Part shown: in pieces, positions 27,437 through 39,371 of the stretch
Layout: the number at the start of each line of letters is the position of its first letter
How positions within the stretch are numbered: the first letter of the stretch is position 1
Assembly (NCBI GenBank): GCA_014529385.2
Contig: CM043971.1
Span: forward strand, 56,605,709 to 56,669,708
Source of the DNA: Adiantum capillus-veneris
Taxonomy: Eukaryota > Streptophyta > Polypodiopsida > Polypodiales > Pteridaceae
DNA length: 64,000 bases
Direction of reading: 5' to 3'
Position numbers and translations under genes: made by a program
Notes under the pieces: model-generated
Databases searched by the model: none
Told to the model about the DNA's origin: nothing
The model's input: only the letters and a program-made list of their open reading frames with translations

Positions 27437-27437
<1 letters not shown>

Positions 27438-27441
27438 GTTT

Positions 27442-30400
27442 AATTTCCATGTGGACAAAAAGACAACGGGGGAGCTTGTTATTTATCCCAATCCGAAGAT
27501 CATTGCCCTTGCACGCATTTCAAATCCTCCCACTTGCCTTGGCATGCCCCGAGACACACAATCCAACATGTTGGTGATAGACTGCATCAACAGGGAAACA
27601 CTATTTTATCTATGCAACAAAGAGGCAGAGCATCTAGAGGACCATTCTCTCGAGGGATACATGTCCAAGTAATCCAAAACCTGATTCTGCTAACGAACCT
27701 TTGTTGGGAGAGTATCCAATGTGCAGCAACAAAATATGTCATATAAAATTGAAAGAAACGAATGAAAATACATATACATCGAGCCTAATTGTTAAGAATT
27801 GAATAAGATTGCAATAAAGAATCTAATCACTTCACCTAGCAAATGAGCACTAATGCTACTTGAAAACATACAAGAGAAAAGATGGAATGCAAGAACTTAC
27901 TAAGAGGAAAATTTAGTACTTCACTTTCAGTCAACTCCTTGTGTTATGTCAAAGTAGTAACTAGGGAAGGAGTCACACCAAAAACAACAGAAAGATCATT
28001 GGAGTAGGGGGGAGGTGGTATGAGATACCACGCTCCCTGGTCTAGATCACACAGCAGAGGCAAGAAATAGTTGTCCTCGTCACGGGCAGTCATACAGAGA
28101 AGACCCCCCGAGGACACGGTCTTCACCTCAAAAAACTTGTAGCAACTTGCCATCAATCTTAACAAAATCCTGCAAAAGGTCAAGAGGTGCTTGTGCAACT
28201 TCTACCCAATTTCCATGTGGACAAAAAGACAACGGGGGAGCTTGTTATTTATCCCAATCCGAAGATCATTGCCCTTGCACGCATTTCAAATCCTCCCACT
28301 TGCCTTGGCATGCCCCGAGACACACAATCCAACATGTTGGTGATAGACTGCATCAACAGGGAAACACTATTTTATCTATGCAACAAAGAGGCAGAGCATC
28401 TAGAGGACCATTCTCTCGAGGGATACATGTCCAAGTAATCCAAAACCTGATTCTGCTAACGAACCTTTGTTGGGAGAGTATCCAATGTGCAGCAACAAAA
28501 TATGTCATATAAAATTGAAAGAAATGAATGAAAATACATATACATCGAGCCTAATTGTTAAGAATTGAATAAGATTGCAATAAAGAATCTAATCACTTCA
28601 CCTAGCAAATGAGCACTAATGCTACTTGAAAACATACAAGAGAAAAGATGGAATGCAAGAACTTACTAAGAGGAAAATTTAGTACTTCACTTTCAGTCAA
28701 CTCCTTGTGTTATGTCAAAGTAGTAACTAGGGAAGGAGTCACACCAAAAACAACAGAAAGATCATTGGAGTAGGGGGGAGGTGGTATGAGATACCACGCT
28801 CCCTGGTCTAGATCACACAGCAGAGGCAAGAAATAGTTGTCCTCGTCACGGGCAGTCATACAGAGAAGACCCCCCGAGGACACGGTCTTCACCTCAAAAA
28901 ACTTGTAGCAACTTGCCATCAATCTTAACAAAATCCTGCAAAAGGTCAAGAGGTGCTTGTGCAACTTCTACCCAATTTCCATGTGGACAAAAAGACAACG
29001 GGGGAGCTTGTTATTTATCCCAATCCGAAGATCATTGCCCTTGCACGCATTTCAAATCCTCCCACTTGCCTTGGCATGCCCCGAGACACACAATCCAACA
29101 TGTTGGTGATAGACTGCATCAACAGGGAAACACTATTTTATCTATGCAACAAAGAGGCAGAGCATCTAGAGGACCATTCTCTCGAGGGATACATGTCCAA
29201 GTAATCCAAAACCTGATTCTGCTAACGAACCTTTGTTGGGAGAGTATCCAATGTGCAGCAACAAAATATGTCATATAAAATTGAAAGAAACGAATGAAAA
29301 TACATATACATCGAGCCTAATTGTTAAGAATTGAATAAGATTGCAATAAAGAATCTAATCACTTCACCTAGCAAATGAGCACTAATGCTACTTGAAAACA
29401 TACAAGAGAAAAGATGGAATGCAAGAACTTACTAAGAGGAAAATTTAGTACTTCACTTTCAGTCAACTCCTTGTGTTATGTCAAAGTAGTAACTAGGGAA
29501 GGAGTCACACCAAAAACAACAGAAAGATCATTGGAGTAGGGGGGAGGTGGTATGAGATACCACGCTCCCTGGTCTAGATCACACAGCAGAGGCAAGAAAT
29601 AGTTGTCCTCGTCACGGGCAGTCATACAGAGAAGACCCCCCGAGGACACGGTCTTCACCTCAAAAAACTTGTAGCAACTTGCCATCAATCTTAACAAAAT
29701 CCTGCAAAAGGTCAAGAGGTGCTTGTGCAACTTCTACCCAATTTCCATGTGGACAAAAAGACAACGGGGGAGCTTGTTATTTATCCCAATCCGAAGATCA
29801 TTGCCCTTGCACGCATTTCAAATCCTCCCACTTGCCTTGGCATGCCCCGAGACACACAATCCAACATGTTGGTGATAGACTGCATCAACAGGGAAACACT
29901 ATTTTATCTATGCAACAAAGAGGCAGAGCATCTAGAGGACCATTCTCTCGAGGGATACATGTCCAAGTAATCCAAAACCTGATTCTGCTAACGAACCTTT
30001 GTTGGGAGAGTATCCAATGTGCAGCAACAAAATATGTCATATAAAATTGAAAGAAACGAATGAAAATACATATACATCGAACCTAATTGTTAAGAATTGA
30101 ATAAGATTGCAATAAAGAATCTAATCACTTCACCTAGCAAATGAGCACTAATGCTACTTGAAAACATACAAGAGAAAAGATGGAATGCAAGAACTTACTA
30201 AGAGGAAAATTTAGTACTTCACTTTCAGTCAACTCCTTGTGTTATGTCAAAGTAGTAACTAGGGAAGGAGTCACACCAAAAACAACAGAAAGATCATTGG
30301 AGTAGGGGGGAGGTGGTATGAGATACCACGCTCCCTGGTCTAGATCACACAGCAGAGGCAAGAAATAGTTGTCCTCGTCACGGGCAGTCATACAGAGAAG

Positions 30401-31270
30401 ACCCCCGAGGACACGGTCTTCACCTCAAAAAACTTGTAGCAACTTGCCATCAATCTTAACAAAATCCTGCAAAAGGTCAAGAGGTGCTTGTGCAACTTCT
30501 ACCCAATTTCCATGTGGACAAAAAGACAACGGGGGAGCTTGTTATTTATCCCAATCCGAAGATCATTGCCCTTGCACGCATTTCAAATCCTCCCACTTGC
30601 CTTGGCATGCCCCGAGACACACAATCCAACATGTTGGTGATAGACTGCATCAACAGGGAAACACTATTTTATCTATGCAACAAAGAGGCAGAGCATCTAG
30701 AGGACCATTCTCTCGAGGGATACATGTCCAAGTAATCCAAAACCTGATTCTGCTAACGAACCTTTGTTGGGAGAGTATCCAATGTGCAGCAACAAAATAT
30801 GTCATATAAAATTGAAAGAAACGAATGAAAATACATATACATCGAGCCTAATTGTTAAGAATTGAATAAGATTGCAATAAAGAATCTAATCACTTCACCT
30901 AGCAAATGAGCACTAATGCTACTTGAAAACATACAAGAGAAAAGATGGAATGCAAGAACTTACTAAGAGGAAAATTTAGTACTTCACTTTCAGTCAACTC
31001 CTTGTGTTATGTCAAAGTAGTAACTAGGGAAGGAGTCACACCAAAAACAACAGAAAGATCATTGGAGTAGGGGGGAGGTGGTATGAGATACCACGCTCCC
31101 TGGTCTAGATCACACAGCAGAGGCAAGAAATAGTTGTCCTCGTCACGGGCAGTCATACAGAGAAGACCCCCCGAGGACACGGTCTTCACCTCAAAAAACT
31201 TGTAGCAACTTGCCATCAATCTTAACAAAATCCTGCAAAAGGTCAAGAGGTGCTTGTGCAACTTCTACCC
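27442..31270. repeat. Tandem array, five 766-bp units
   Basis: Units begin with AATTTCCATGTGGAC at 27442, 28208, 28974, 29740 and 30505; spacing is 766, 766, 766 and 765, and the fifth unit runs to 31270. I count only three differences in about 3.8 kb: a C/T near 28528, a G/A near 30080 and a lost C near 30400. Each unit holds, on the minus strand, the last ~84 codons of an F-box/kelch-like protein, its downstream region and a segment also found inverted at 27150-27232. The junction shares AATT between unit start and the unique F-box sequence (31271), pointing to a microhomology-type duplication. Homogeneity implies very recent expansion or ongoing homogenisation. Confidence 0.97.
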
Positions 31271-31966
31271 AATTGACAGAAACTCCATCGGTGTGTGGTT
31301 GCAGCTCCCACACTGCAAACCCCATGTCATGACAGATGCCTTCGATACGATACTGAGCTAGAGCTACAAACACCCGGCCCCTGTTCCTAAATAGGGTGTT
31401 CCCATGCGAATATAATCCAAACCTGTCTCTTCTGTGGGTCACTGGAAATCCTTTCTCACTCACCTGGCTCCACTCATCTAGAACCACATTGCAAGCAAGA
31501 AGAGCACCTCACCTGTATGTGAAGTACAAGAAGTCAGCACGCGCCAGCTCCATTGCACCACCGGCCTTAGCATCGTCCAAGCTGGAGCAAGGCCTTCCTG
31601 CCTTCCAAGTCGCAGCACCGGAGTCGTAAAACTGAAGATCCCCAGGAAGATCACGCATGGCTATAAGAACACGCGGTAGCTATGTTCATGAGCAGGCCAG
31701 ACCAACAAGTAGATGTTGCCAAAGCCAAAGTCTGCGTCATCATATTTGAAAGCCTTCATGTGGTTGAGGTGTGAGAGGCAGAATGGTATGGGCGCCAGTG
31801 GTGTCTGGGTTGAACACCAGCAGGTAATGAGCTGAGTGGTCATAATGACCACAAGGGTGGAGATCATCAGGTCAAGAGGGCAAAATCCATGCACATCTCC
31901 TGAGTAGTCATCATCCAAGGCTTGAAACAGTGCACGGTGACTCGAAGGGGCTGCATAATGAAGCAA
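31007..31966 (-). pseudogene. F-box/kelch-like protein, C-terminal region, disrupted
   Basis: F-box proteins are substrate receptors of SCF ubiquitin ligases. Minus-strand pieces show HMKAFKYDDADFGFGNIYLL, then LIAMRDLPGDLQFYDSGAATW, then LLACNVVLDEWSQVSEKGFP, GVSVNWVEVAQAPLDLLQDF and finally DLDQGAWYLIPPPP. This layout (a RDLP line, a W-x-E line and a late cysteine/GG line) is that of plant F-box/kelch C-termini. Disruptions: a frame change before LIAMRD, an in-frame TGA between FTYR and GALLACN (about 31511), and a six-T run near 31196 that shifts the frame before FEVKTV. The same T6 is in every array unit, so that lesion predates the amplification. The F-box itself is not recognisable upstream. 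Confidence 0.7.
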
Positions 31967-32703
31967 ATGTCTTACGTGTTCTGCAAGCTACTTTTCTCTC
32001 TACATGCAAGCGTAGTCGACTGCATCTATTGATGTGTCCACACATGACAGAGGGAGCTTAGGCCACTTGAAAGCTACTAAACATACTGAGTTTCCTCCTT
32101 CTCATCCGCTAAAAATAGCCCAGAGCTTCTAGGCCCTGCCCCTGTTGGCCATATCTTGCTATAGTGTGTTCTCAGAGACGATGTTCCAAACATACAGATG
32201 ACGTTCCAGACGACGTTATCAGATGCTGACTACTCTGTAGGCTAAGTAAGCGTTCTTTTCAAACATACAATCCTCACCTGCACCTCTAACGGTTGTGCCT
32301 AGTTTAGGTGCCAATGTGTTCAGCTGGCAAAAGAGAGAGCCGAAACTCTAGTGAGTGGCCGAGCATTGCTTTCCCAATGCCTGCTAAAGGTTGAAGAAAA
32401 TCTGCATGGAGATTTGAGTCATGCCCTTTTCCCTGCATATGGGAGTACTCGGCAAGCCTGCAAGGTTTTCTATTCGAGGCCTTTTGCCAAAAGGACTTGC
32501 ACTATCAGGAATCTTATTAAGAGAGCTTAGGGAGTCCGAGATGTGGGTCTTTGCAGAAAGAGAGTGGGAGATTTGGTGCTCTGCATTGTCCGTCAACTCA
32601 GTAAACGAGCTCCATAGTTAAGAGGCCACACAGTGCATAAGTCATGCATGACCCCATTGCAGTCTCTGATGTATCTGTCGCTCACCATGCAGCCAAGTAG
32701 GTG

Positions 32704-32747
<44 letters not shown>

Positions 32748-34134
32748 TTCAAACTTTCTGAGAGCGTCCGCCAAACACCTAGGCACAACACAAAGAAAAA
32801 AACTGCTCAGATGTACCCTATTCTATTGCTTATCAACGTACCCTATTCGGCGCTTGATAAAGCTCAACTTTCCTCACAGCATTAGAGCTGAAGTCTATGG
32901 CAGATTAGAGTAACTCTCAGGCCAACGTAGAAAAAAAATCTGGAAGGTGCATGTACCTAAAATTTCGTAGCGATGCAGTCGAGCTTCAACTGTTCTGCAT
33001 TCTTGGAAGCCTTTGCCTCTGTCCCTCTCTCTCTCTCTCTCTCTCTTCACAACTCAAAATAGAGCATGTTCAACTCACACGCCATTTTTTTGGGGGCACC
33101 TCTTATTGAATTCTCATGCAACTTTGGAACTTGAGCTCTTAGACCTACATCACACACGGACACGGACGTAGTGAACATTGATATGGGTTTTGTAGTGTGA
33201 ATATCCCAATACTCACTTGATTATTGGCAGCAACTCCTCCATGACTACCTCAACATGTTGTAAGATTCCTCTTTGAGAGCACGCCTACTTGCTTTGGTTT
33301 ACGTTAAATGTTGTCCAATTGACAATCATGGCCAAGCACCCGTAGTCGATTGCCAATAAAATGCAAGCAACTGTAGCGGGTTGACCAGAAGCGTCAAAGC
33401 ACTTTCAATGAGGAACCTTCAAACTCGTGACCTATACCCTTAGGGCCTATCTCCTTATCACTTTGCCTGAGTGTGCATGCCTAAGACTGAAGTGCAAACA
33501 CCTACTTATAACTGATGACAAGCTCCAGCTCCCCCAGAAAACATCGTGATCGGCACAGCGGTCACACCTACCTACAACGCCAAGATCTAGAAGAGAAAGT
33601 CCACAACTCAATGCCTTGATAAAAGAGCGTATGTCTTCTCTTGAAAAGGCAAAGCGCTAAATCAGCTTTCCAAAAAAGCAACAAAAAATTTAAAAGGGAA
33701 GCAAAAACCACCCCGAAATGATGTCTACAAGGCAAGTAAAGACATTGTCAGGAGGGGATGTCGAGAGTGTAGGCCATCTTGTAGCTTGTTGATGTTGCAA
33801 AGCTCCCTCTTAAGCTTCCAAGAGTTCCTCATCTTCAGCATTTGTGTCCACGTCTACCTCACATTATGCTTCTTGTTGGTGGAACCTACTGTCACTCCCC
33901 CATTAACACCCTTGAGCTTGAAAATCTTCTGTGTGCTCGGGCTTGATTCCTAAAGAGCTGCACTGTCCTCTCTTTGCCTCTACTCGAAGCTCCATATCCC
34001 TTTTGCTTCTTTTGTGTAGCTATGTTGTTGCTCTCACCCACATGCACCTCCATCATATGTTGGCTTTGGTGGCAGCAAATGTGCTGAAAATAGGAACCAA
34101 AGTCAAGATAGCAAGTTGCTGCATCAATGAAAAT

Positions 34135-34179
<45 letters not shown>

Positions 34180-36951
34180 GCTTCCCTAAGATCTCTCACT
34201 GAGAAAAAGAGAGAGAGAGAGAGAGAGAGATAGGTAGATTTTATTATTGTCCTGGAGGTCAAATATGACCTATGGGACCAAAGTTACATGTGATGTAGTA
34301 TGTGTATGGCTAATGAGTGACTCTTGTGGTGATGAGAGTCGCAATGGAAAGCCACTTTTTTTTAATGGAGAGAGAGAGAGAGAGAGACAAATTACCACAC
34401 GCCATCTCAACACAGTCGTGGTATGCCTGCCCCAGTGTGACAGGGACTAAGACTAAAGTCAATAGTCCAAAAATACCTCTATCCTGCCAACAAACTTTGG
34501 AAGTTACCTCTAACATTGAAATTTCAAATTTGGCTCTAAAATTTAAATTTGCAGGTGGGAATTTGGAAAAGAGAGCAACTCTCTTCGAGGAGAATGGTGC
34601 TCAAACATGAAGCAAAAACTGCATCTTTGCATTTGTATGTAACAATAAATGTGAGCCTTGAGGAAGCTAGCATAGGGAATGTTTAGAGCAATGCATGATA
34701 GCAGGGATGAAGCCCTAGTCTAGTCCAATGGAGATGTGATGCATCAGTGATTTTTTGGCCACTACACTAACACCATTATCTTCATATGGGAGAAACAACA
34801 TCTCTTTTATTGCCGAAAAGACTGGCTCAACATCGAAGCTCCTTCCTCGCTCCTCTACCTTACTTGTGCCTTATTTCTAAAAGCGGTCATGCAGTTTGCC
34901 ACGTCACATGCAAAAAAATGAACATTTCACAAAGGCCTCCCCATGGCAGGCCAAAAAGATTGGAAATACCATCGATGAGGGCGCACATCAGGGAACAAAG
35001 TAGAGGGCAACGTGCCATATTTTCCCAAAAAAAGCAACAACTGCTTTGAGCCCACACAAGATGGAGGGAAGACACCTACTTATCTGTTGTTTCAAAAAGG
35101 AACCATGCCACATAAGAAAGACCAAACTCGGGAAAATCCTTAGCACCCCCCCCCCGCCCCACCACCACCACCACAAATGGTAGCCAACTAGCTCTCTTCA
35201 CAAGTTCATCGTTCATAAGTGATTGATTGTCGTCAGCACCCATTAGTAGTGGCATATTGCTGAAAGAAGTATGTTGTTCCACCTTTTGCTACTACAAAGC
35301 CCAAAAATGCATGAACTACATGACAATACGCCATATCAGACATAGATCCAAGCATACCCATGTCCCTCTCCATACCTACCCATGTTTAAAGAAAAAATTT
35401 ATGGGCATGACCAATACATATATATCAATGTCGTTGACATTACAAGTGAACATGATCATTATCAGCACATTAAGTACACAAGAAGACGGTGATGCACTAA
35501 TAATTAGGGAAACTTACACTCATGATCATAAGGTGTGTGTGCTCTACAACCACATGGTCTATATATGAAGAAGAAAATATAGTTTGATCGAGCAGCAATA
35601 GGCCTTCTCTTGATTGCTTTCATAAATGAGCTGAATTAGATTGCAAGACATATCCTTTCCTTTATGCTTGATGTTATTGCGGCATAAAGTGCTCAAGAGG
35701 TACACGTACTGCTGTATGATGATGCCATAATGGTGAACATTGTAGCCATTAGCTTCATCATGTATATTATTGACTACACACTATGGCATCCCTACTACAT
35801 CATCAATACCCAAGAGAGGGTGTAGAAACATTGAAATAAAACTTACTACAGTGTGCATCATGGTTATGGCAAGGAAACCCTAGGTGGTTTTAACCGAAGG
35901 TGAAAGGATGACATTTTTCCATATCCAATCACTTATGCTTGCATCTTGAAGACATGTGGCCTTATGCAAGACCTTCACAAGATGACAAAATTTGCAATGA
36001 GGGATACAGTCTTAATCATAGGTGGGATACAATCTCTTAGTCCTTATCACAAATCAACAAAGGCACTGGCCGCATTGGGTGTTTAGTTAAGGATTGTGCA
36101 TGCCATCAAATATTTCTTCATATGTATAGTAGGTAAATCAATGCAACTCTATTAGATGGGTGAGCATAAACAAATATGTTCATACTTCTTGATGTTTTGG
36201 ATTTTAGAAACCCCTTCAATAAATTTACATCTATTGATTACTTATGCCCCTAATGTAAAATAAATAATGTAAGACTTTAGCAAATTCAATACCCTTCCAT
36301 TGAACGCACGTGCTATCTTACATATTCCATAGTGGACACCTCATGTTGGGAAGCCATAATTTTGAAACATAAAAACTTCCTCGCATTTTCCCCTTTTCTC
36401 ACTTCTCCTTCCCCTGCAAATAAATATGATACCCCCTCCCTTATTTTTAAGCTTGGGAGATAAATTAATGGGGGCCTGCTCCTAACTTATACGCTTATGT
36501 AACTTGTAAAAAAACCCCCCTCCCTTGCACTTACATGGTGCGTAATTTTTCCATGGTGAATCCCCCCCGGAAAAACGTGCACATTTTTGGCACCGTTTCC
36601 GGGGAAATGCCCTGCATTAAGCACGAGTAGCACTCTATGCTTCTTTGTGGTGCATTATGAAATGTAATAAAATAGAGAAAGAAGGTGTGTGGCTTGTTGA
36701 CAAGGATTTGCGACCTTTGTTTTGCTGCAGTGTATTGTTTTTGTTAATAAGGTATTGCAATGTACTATGTTTTCTCTATTGATAAGATGTTAGAATTAAG
36801 GTAGCAGATCTATAATGTTAGTTCTGTGTAAAGTACAGTAAGTAGATTTGTTAGCTAATGAGTTGTTGTAGTACTGTGTTAGTGTGTAACAGTAGATCTA
36901 CTAGTTGTAAGTAGGTAGGTTAGGTGTGTATATCTAAAAGGGACAACAACA
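31967..36951. other. No gene recognised; GA microsatellites and dispersed repeat
   Basis: Simple tracts: GA 32706-32746, CT 33028-33047, GA 34139-34178, GA 34209-34231, GA 34370-34386 and C-rich 35151-35160. I see no protein family. A sequence beginning TGTTAGAATTAAGG near 36788, followed by repeated AGTAGATCTACTAG-type motifs to 36950, may be a decayed copia LTR, but its partner is not visible. Confidence 0.45.
34236..34345 (+). repeat. GA-anchored dispersed repeat, copy 2
   Basis: Matches 14376-14480, including the 20-bp core GGAGGTCAAATATGACCTAT, GGGACCAAA, and a downstream AGTGACTCT segment. It again begins directly after a (GA)n tract. Confidence 0.8.
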
Positions 36952-37449
36952 AATGCTTTGTATTTTAGAGGAACTGATATTTTTCTTCAAGGGTATGCTG
37001 ATGTAGATATGGTCGGTGACAAAGATACTCAAAGGAGCACTATTGGATATGTCTTCATAGTTGGAGGCACAGCACTATGTTGGGCTTCAAAGCTGCAGAA
37101 AGTGGTCTCACTTTCTACCACAAAAGCAGAGTATGTAGCAATGACGGAGACCAGCAAAGAAATTATATTGTGGCTTCACATATTCTTAGAAGAGATTGGA
37201 TTCAAACAAGACAATTGTGTCTTGTACAGTGATAGCCAAAGTGCTATCCATCTTGCAAAGAACTCAGCCTTTTACTCAAGGACAAAGCACATTGAGATGA
37301 GATATCACTTCATATGCACTCTTTTGGAAGAGGGACAGCTAAAGCTAGGAAAGGTGCATACAAGTGAAAATCCTGCAGACATGTTTACAAAGGTGGTCAA
37401 CAAGGAGAAGTTGAGCGTTTTCTCATCTTCAATCGGCATTCAAGGATAA
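36952..37449 (+). pseudogene. Ty1/copia RNase H, C-terminal end of pol
   Basis: The open frame reads GYADVDMVGDKDTQRSTIGY, then WASKLQKVVSLSTTKAEY, then YSDSQSAIHLAKN, RTKHIEMRYHFI and NPADMFTK, the standard order of a plant copia RNase H. The acidic residues (Asp in YADVDMVGD, Glu in TKAEY, Asp in YSDSQ) are present. Reverse transcriptase, integrase, protease and gag are absent upstream, so the element is 5'-truncated at about 36952. It ends about 60 bp before a polypurine tract and LTR. Confidence 0.93.
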
Positions 37450-37497
37450 GAAGCCAAGATGGAAAGCAGTCACAAGTTTGGTTTGGAGATCAGTCTC

Positions 37498-37509
37498 CAA
37501 GTGGGAGAT
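37498..37509 (+). promoter_or_regulatory. Copia polypurine tract
   Basis: CAAGTGGGAGAT immediately precedes TGTTAAG at 37510. This is the plus-strand priming site next to a 3' LTR and matches the copia RNase H just upstream. Confidence 0.85.
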
Positions 37510-37667
37510 TGTTAAGTATGGAGCCTGCTTTACCCCTTGTAAGGCCCCCATTATGAGGAGAAGCCATCCTGCATGAAGAAAAATAACTCGCCGAAAATCA
37601 AAATTTTCACCAAACCAGCAGTCTCAATCCCAAGCTCGAGATTGGCTTCACCGAAATATTCCTTTTT

Positions 37668-37800
37668 CACTACAAGAGGCTATTCATATTAGCGACGCTC
37701 ACACAGCGACGCTCAAAAAAAAAATTCCCGGCGTCGCTATGAGTGTCGCAAATTTACAAAGAAATTTGCGACACTCATAGCGACGACGGCTGGGCTAAAA
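37668..37800 (+). repeat. CACTA left terminal and subterminal repeats
   Basis: After the TIR come AGCGACGCTC twice and a hairpin whose ~24-bp arms (GCGTCGCTATGAGTGTCGCA at 37731-37750 and its complement at 37767-37786) enclose a short A-rich loop. In En/Spm, short subterminal motifs bind the TNPA protein; these GCGTCGCTA motifs, repeated at the other end, are the obvious candidates. Confidence 0.85.
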
Positions 37801-37859
37801 AAATAACCGAGCACGCCCAAAAACTCAGATCTCAGATCTGAGTTTTTCGGCGCCCTCAA

Positions 37860-37874
37860 GCAAGGAGCAGGTAA

Positions 37875-37914
<40 letters not shown>

Positions 37915-38051
37915 CTTCTCCACACACACACACACACACACACGAGGAGAGGAAGGAGAGCCAGGTATGCTCCTTCCCTCTCCTCATTCTCATGGGCTCT
38001 TCCCCTCTTTCTCTCTCCCTCTCTCTCTCTCTCACACACACACATAGTGTT

Positions 38052-38105
<54 letters not shown>

Positions 38106-38218
38106 AACAAAAACAAAAACGCACACACACATACATAAACAAAGAATGCACACACACATTGAGAGAGAAAAAGAGAGAGAGAGCATGCATAAACAAAAAA
38201 CGCACGCATTGAGAGAGG

Positions 38219-38258
<40 letters not shown>

Positions 38259-38350
38259 ATGCATAAACAAAAAACGCACACATTGAGAGAGGAAAAGAGA
38301 GAGAAAACATGCATACGATCCAAAAAAACGCACACACATTGAGAGAGAAA
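37860..38350. repeat. Microsatellite cluster inside the CACTA element
   Basis: CT 37878-37911, CA 37922-37943, GA 38055-38101 and GA 38228-38256 alternate with repeated segments containing CATGCATAAACAAAAAACGC and CACACATTGAGAGAG. The mixture is a partial tandem array of about 60-100 bp units built around GA tracts. Open frames through it are repeat artefacts. Confidence 0.9.
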
Positions 38351-38559
38351 GAGAGAGAAACTAATTTAACGTCGTAGGAAACTAATTAAAATTAAAAGAC
38401 CTAAAGATCTAGCCGACGAGGAGTTGAACTCAAGACCTGTTATTCAAGAGGGAAATGGCATAACCAATCTATCATACTTGGCATGGGTGATAGAAAGGTT
38501 ATACCATTTATCTCTTTTTATTGGCACACACATCCACACACGCGCACACACACAAGAAG

Positions 38560-39371
38560 AAGAGAGTTATAACGTCGTAGGAAACTATCTTAAAAGACGT
38601 TAAAGATTAGGTTATATGTAGACTTACATTAAATTAGATTTAGGTTTATTTTTAACTAGATTTACCTTTATTTACGCTAGATTTAGATTTACGTTATATT
38701 AGATTAGATTTAGGTCTCCATAGACTGCGATGCCTGCGTGAAGCGGGTGAAGAAAGCCCTCAATGGAATATAGGGTATTGCTGCCTTCACTCATGGTGGG
38801 CTCCGTCGATCCAAAAGTACCGGTGAAATGTCTTCAGAAGATAGGGAAGAAGGTGGATCTTCAGGGCGGCAAGAGTCACTACATCCCCGACACAATGACC
38901 ATCTAGACAACCTCTAGTCATTCAACAGCAACTTCAAAGTTAGTAACAAGAGCAAGAACGGTCTAAAGGGCCAATTGCTGTCGTCAGATGTGGATGGAGA
39001 TGAGGCAGCGTCACCGCCGGAAGTTAACTCTCACATCTTTAGTGATTAGAATGCCAACTCTTGCCGAGTTATGTGAAAAATTATGTGTTAAATCAGTTTT
39101 AAGGTTCTTATAATCCATGTTAGTTTAGTTCTTTGTTTTTAATATAACATAATTTACGTTAGATTTAGATTTATGTTATATTAGATTAGACTTAGGTTTA
39201 TTTAGGTTTACCCACACACACACACAAACACACACACACACACAAGAAGAAGAGAGTTTTAACGTCGTAGGAAACTATCCCAAAAGACGTTAAAGATTAG
39301 GTTAGATGTAGACTTACGTTAAATTAGATTTAGGTTTATTTTTAGTTAGATTTACGCTTATTTACGTTAGA
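38560..39371 (+). repeat. Direct repeats flanking the captured exon
   Basis: A ~150-bp segment at 38560-38710 (AACGTCGTAGGAAACTAT, AAAGACGTTAAAGATTAGGT, then TTAGATTTAGGTTTA-rich DNA) recurs at 39243-39371 in the same orientation, and a shorter version lies at about 38368. The two longer copies bracket the HMA-like exon. Confidence 0.85.
38714..39065 (+). pseudogene. Captured heavy-metal-associated (HIPP-like) exon
   Basis: Plus-strand translation gives VSIDCDACVKRVKKALNGI, with the C-x2-C metal site of HMA domains followed by the usual helix. After a stop and a one-base shift comes VGSVDPKVPVKCLQKIGKKV, the second half of the domain in heavy-metal isoprenylated plant proteins. A downstream Asn/Ser-rich stretch (FKVSNKSKNGLKGQLLSS) is probably the rest of the same host protein. 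The fragment lies between direct repeats inside a CACTA transposon, so I read it as transduplicated host sequence. It cannot encode a working protein as it stands. Confidence 0.8.

Noticed and set aside
28147-30809. Repeated plus-strand frames of 83 and 121-146 codons in the tandem array
   Set aside because: They run antisense to or beyond the F-box tail and cross unit junctions; the identical copies reflect the array, not a gene family.
27442-31270. CRISPR-like array
   Set aside because: Units are 766 bp without short repeats and spacers, and the context is plant nuclear DNA.
37737-38339. Overlapping minus-strand frames up to 200 codons, rich in Ser-Leu and Cys-Val
   Set aside because: Translation of CT/GA/CA tracts inside the CACTA element; no domain.
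38395-38490. tRNA-like sequence on the minus strand (GAGTTCAACTCC resembling a B box, with an A-box-like GATAGATTGGTT)
   Set aside because: The acceptor, T and anticodon stems do not pair properly, so it is at best a decayed tRNA-derived SINE head; not called as a tRNA.
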